Shown: one piece after another, positions 63,722-64,000 of the stretch
Position numbering within the stretch: position 1 is the first letter of the stretch
How the letters are laid out: every line of letters starts with the position of its first letter
Source: Pichia kudriavzevii
Lineage: Eukaryota > Ascomycota > Pichiomycetes > Pichiales > Pichiaceae
DNA: 64,000 nt
Direction: 5' to 3'
Assembly: GCF_003054445.1 (NCBI RefSeq)
Contig: NC_042508.1
Location: forward strand, 1,612,001-1,676,000
Program-made: the position numbers and the translations under genes
Notes under the pieces: model-generated
What the model saw: the letters and a program-made list of their open reading frames with translations, nothing else
Told to the model about the DNA's origin: nothing
Database searches by the model: none

Positions 63722-64000
63722 TGATTTTTTATGGAACTGTATTATTATAAAATTGTACATTAGCGTTATGTAAACTTTAATACTTAGGTTTGCTTAAAAT
63801 GCATTTTTTATAAGCCAATTTTTATGAATACGAACTATTTGGTGTACCATCTGAAATTCTCCTTATTTCTGACATAGAGTATAATGATGTTTTGTTCTTG
63901 AGGATTCCATTTTTTTTTTTGTATTGATTTGTTACAAGATCTTTGCGTCCGATCTTTTTTCATCCAAGCGGGATATGAGATCAACAATTTATTTTAGCTA
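63722..64000. other. 3' flank of SPP41
   Basis: The last 279 bases are AT-rich with a T run at 63910-63920. No ORF of interest; the window ends before any further gene. Confidence 0.5.

Noticed and set aside
1-64000. Transposons, LTRs, tRNA genes and spliceosomal or SRP RNAs
   Set aside because: I looked for LTR-like TG...CA ends, reverse transcriptase or transposase motifs, tRNA B-boxes and snRNA cores in all spacers and found nothing convincing. A covariance-model search would be decisive.

Overview
This is a gene-dense chromosomal segment from a budding yeast (Saccharomycotina). All proteins are fungal, and spacing is compact with genes on both strands. The four introns I can define are short and sit near the 5' end. 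Three of them use GTATGT and three use TACTAAC branch sites. CTG codons fall on conserved leucines of VAC8 (12425-12427 and 13157-13159), so CUG is read as Leu and the CUG-Ser clade is unlikely. The AT-rich composition and a URC1-type uracil-catabolism gene fit a Pichiaceae yeast such as Pichia/Issatchenkia. That placement is an inference. I see no transposon, virus-like element, rRNA, tRNA or CRISPR array.

Layout. 0-8 kb: TRM112, the flippase kinase FPK1, mismatch-repair MSH3 (-), and splicing factor CWC21. 8-16 kb: an unrecognised Gln/Asn-rich protein (-), vacuolar armadillo protein VAC8, and URC1 with GATA-type promoter sites. 16-25 kb: SEC7 (Arf GEF), STM1 (ribosome clamp, spliced), and STB3 (RRPE-binding repressor). 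25-33.6 kb (-): FAS2 (fatty acid synthase alpha, spliced) with two tandem acyl-carrier domains, then iron permease FTR1. 33.6-42.7 kb: repeat-rich spacers around SLM1, the syntaxin SSO2 (-), the hydroxylase TPA1, and an SREBP-type bHLH factor resembling TYE7 (-). 42.7-45.8 kb: a 3.07 kb spacer without a credible gene. 45.8-54.1 kb: arginyl-tRNA synthetase, RIB3, VPS60, COQ3 (-), SWC2/VPS72, and HCH1 (- , spliced). 54.4-64 kb: an unrecognised protein (-), monoglyceride lipase YJU3 (-), GND1 (spliced), and the long acidic repeat protein SPP41.

The genes are housekeeping genes in ordinary eukaryotic order with no operon logic. Loose themes recur: lipid and membrane biology (FPK1, SEC7, FAS2, SLM1, SSO2, YJU3, VAC8, VPS60), ribosome and growth control (TRM112, STM1, STB3), splicing-linked proteins (CWC21, SPP41), and pyrimidine, flavin and pentose-phosphate metabolism (URC1, RIB3, GND1).

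The most notable observation is in FAS2. A 189-residue unit carrying the complete fungal ACP module is duplicated in tandem, and both phosphopantetheine serines are kept. The alpha subunit is about 176 residues longer than the S. cerevisiae protein, and a synthase barrel would hold twelve carriers instead of six. Other points of interest are four NPY motifs at the SSO2 N-terminus, a likely dual-targeted arginyl-tRNA synthetase using two in-frame starts, a repeated amphipathic motif in SPP41, and several minisatellites and poly-G/C runs in the spacers.
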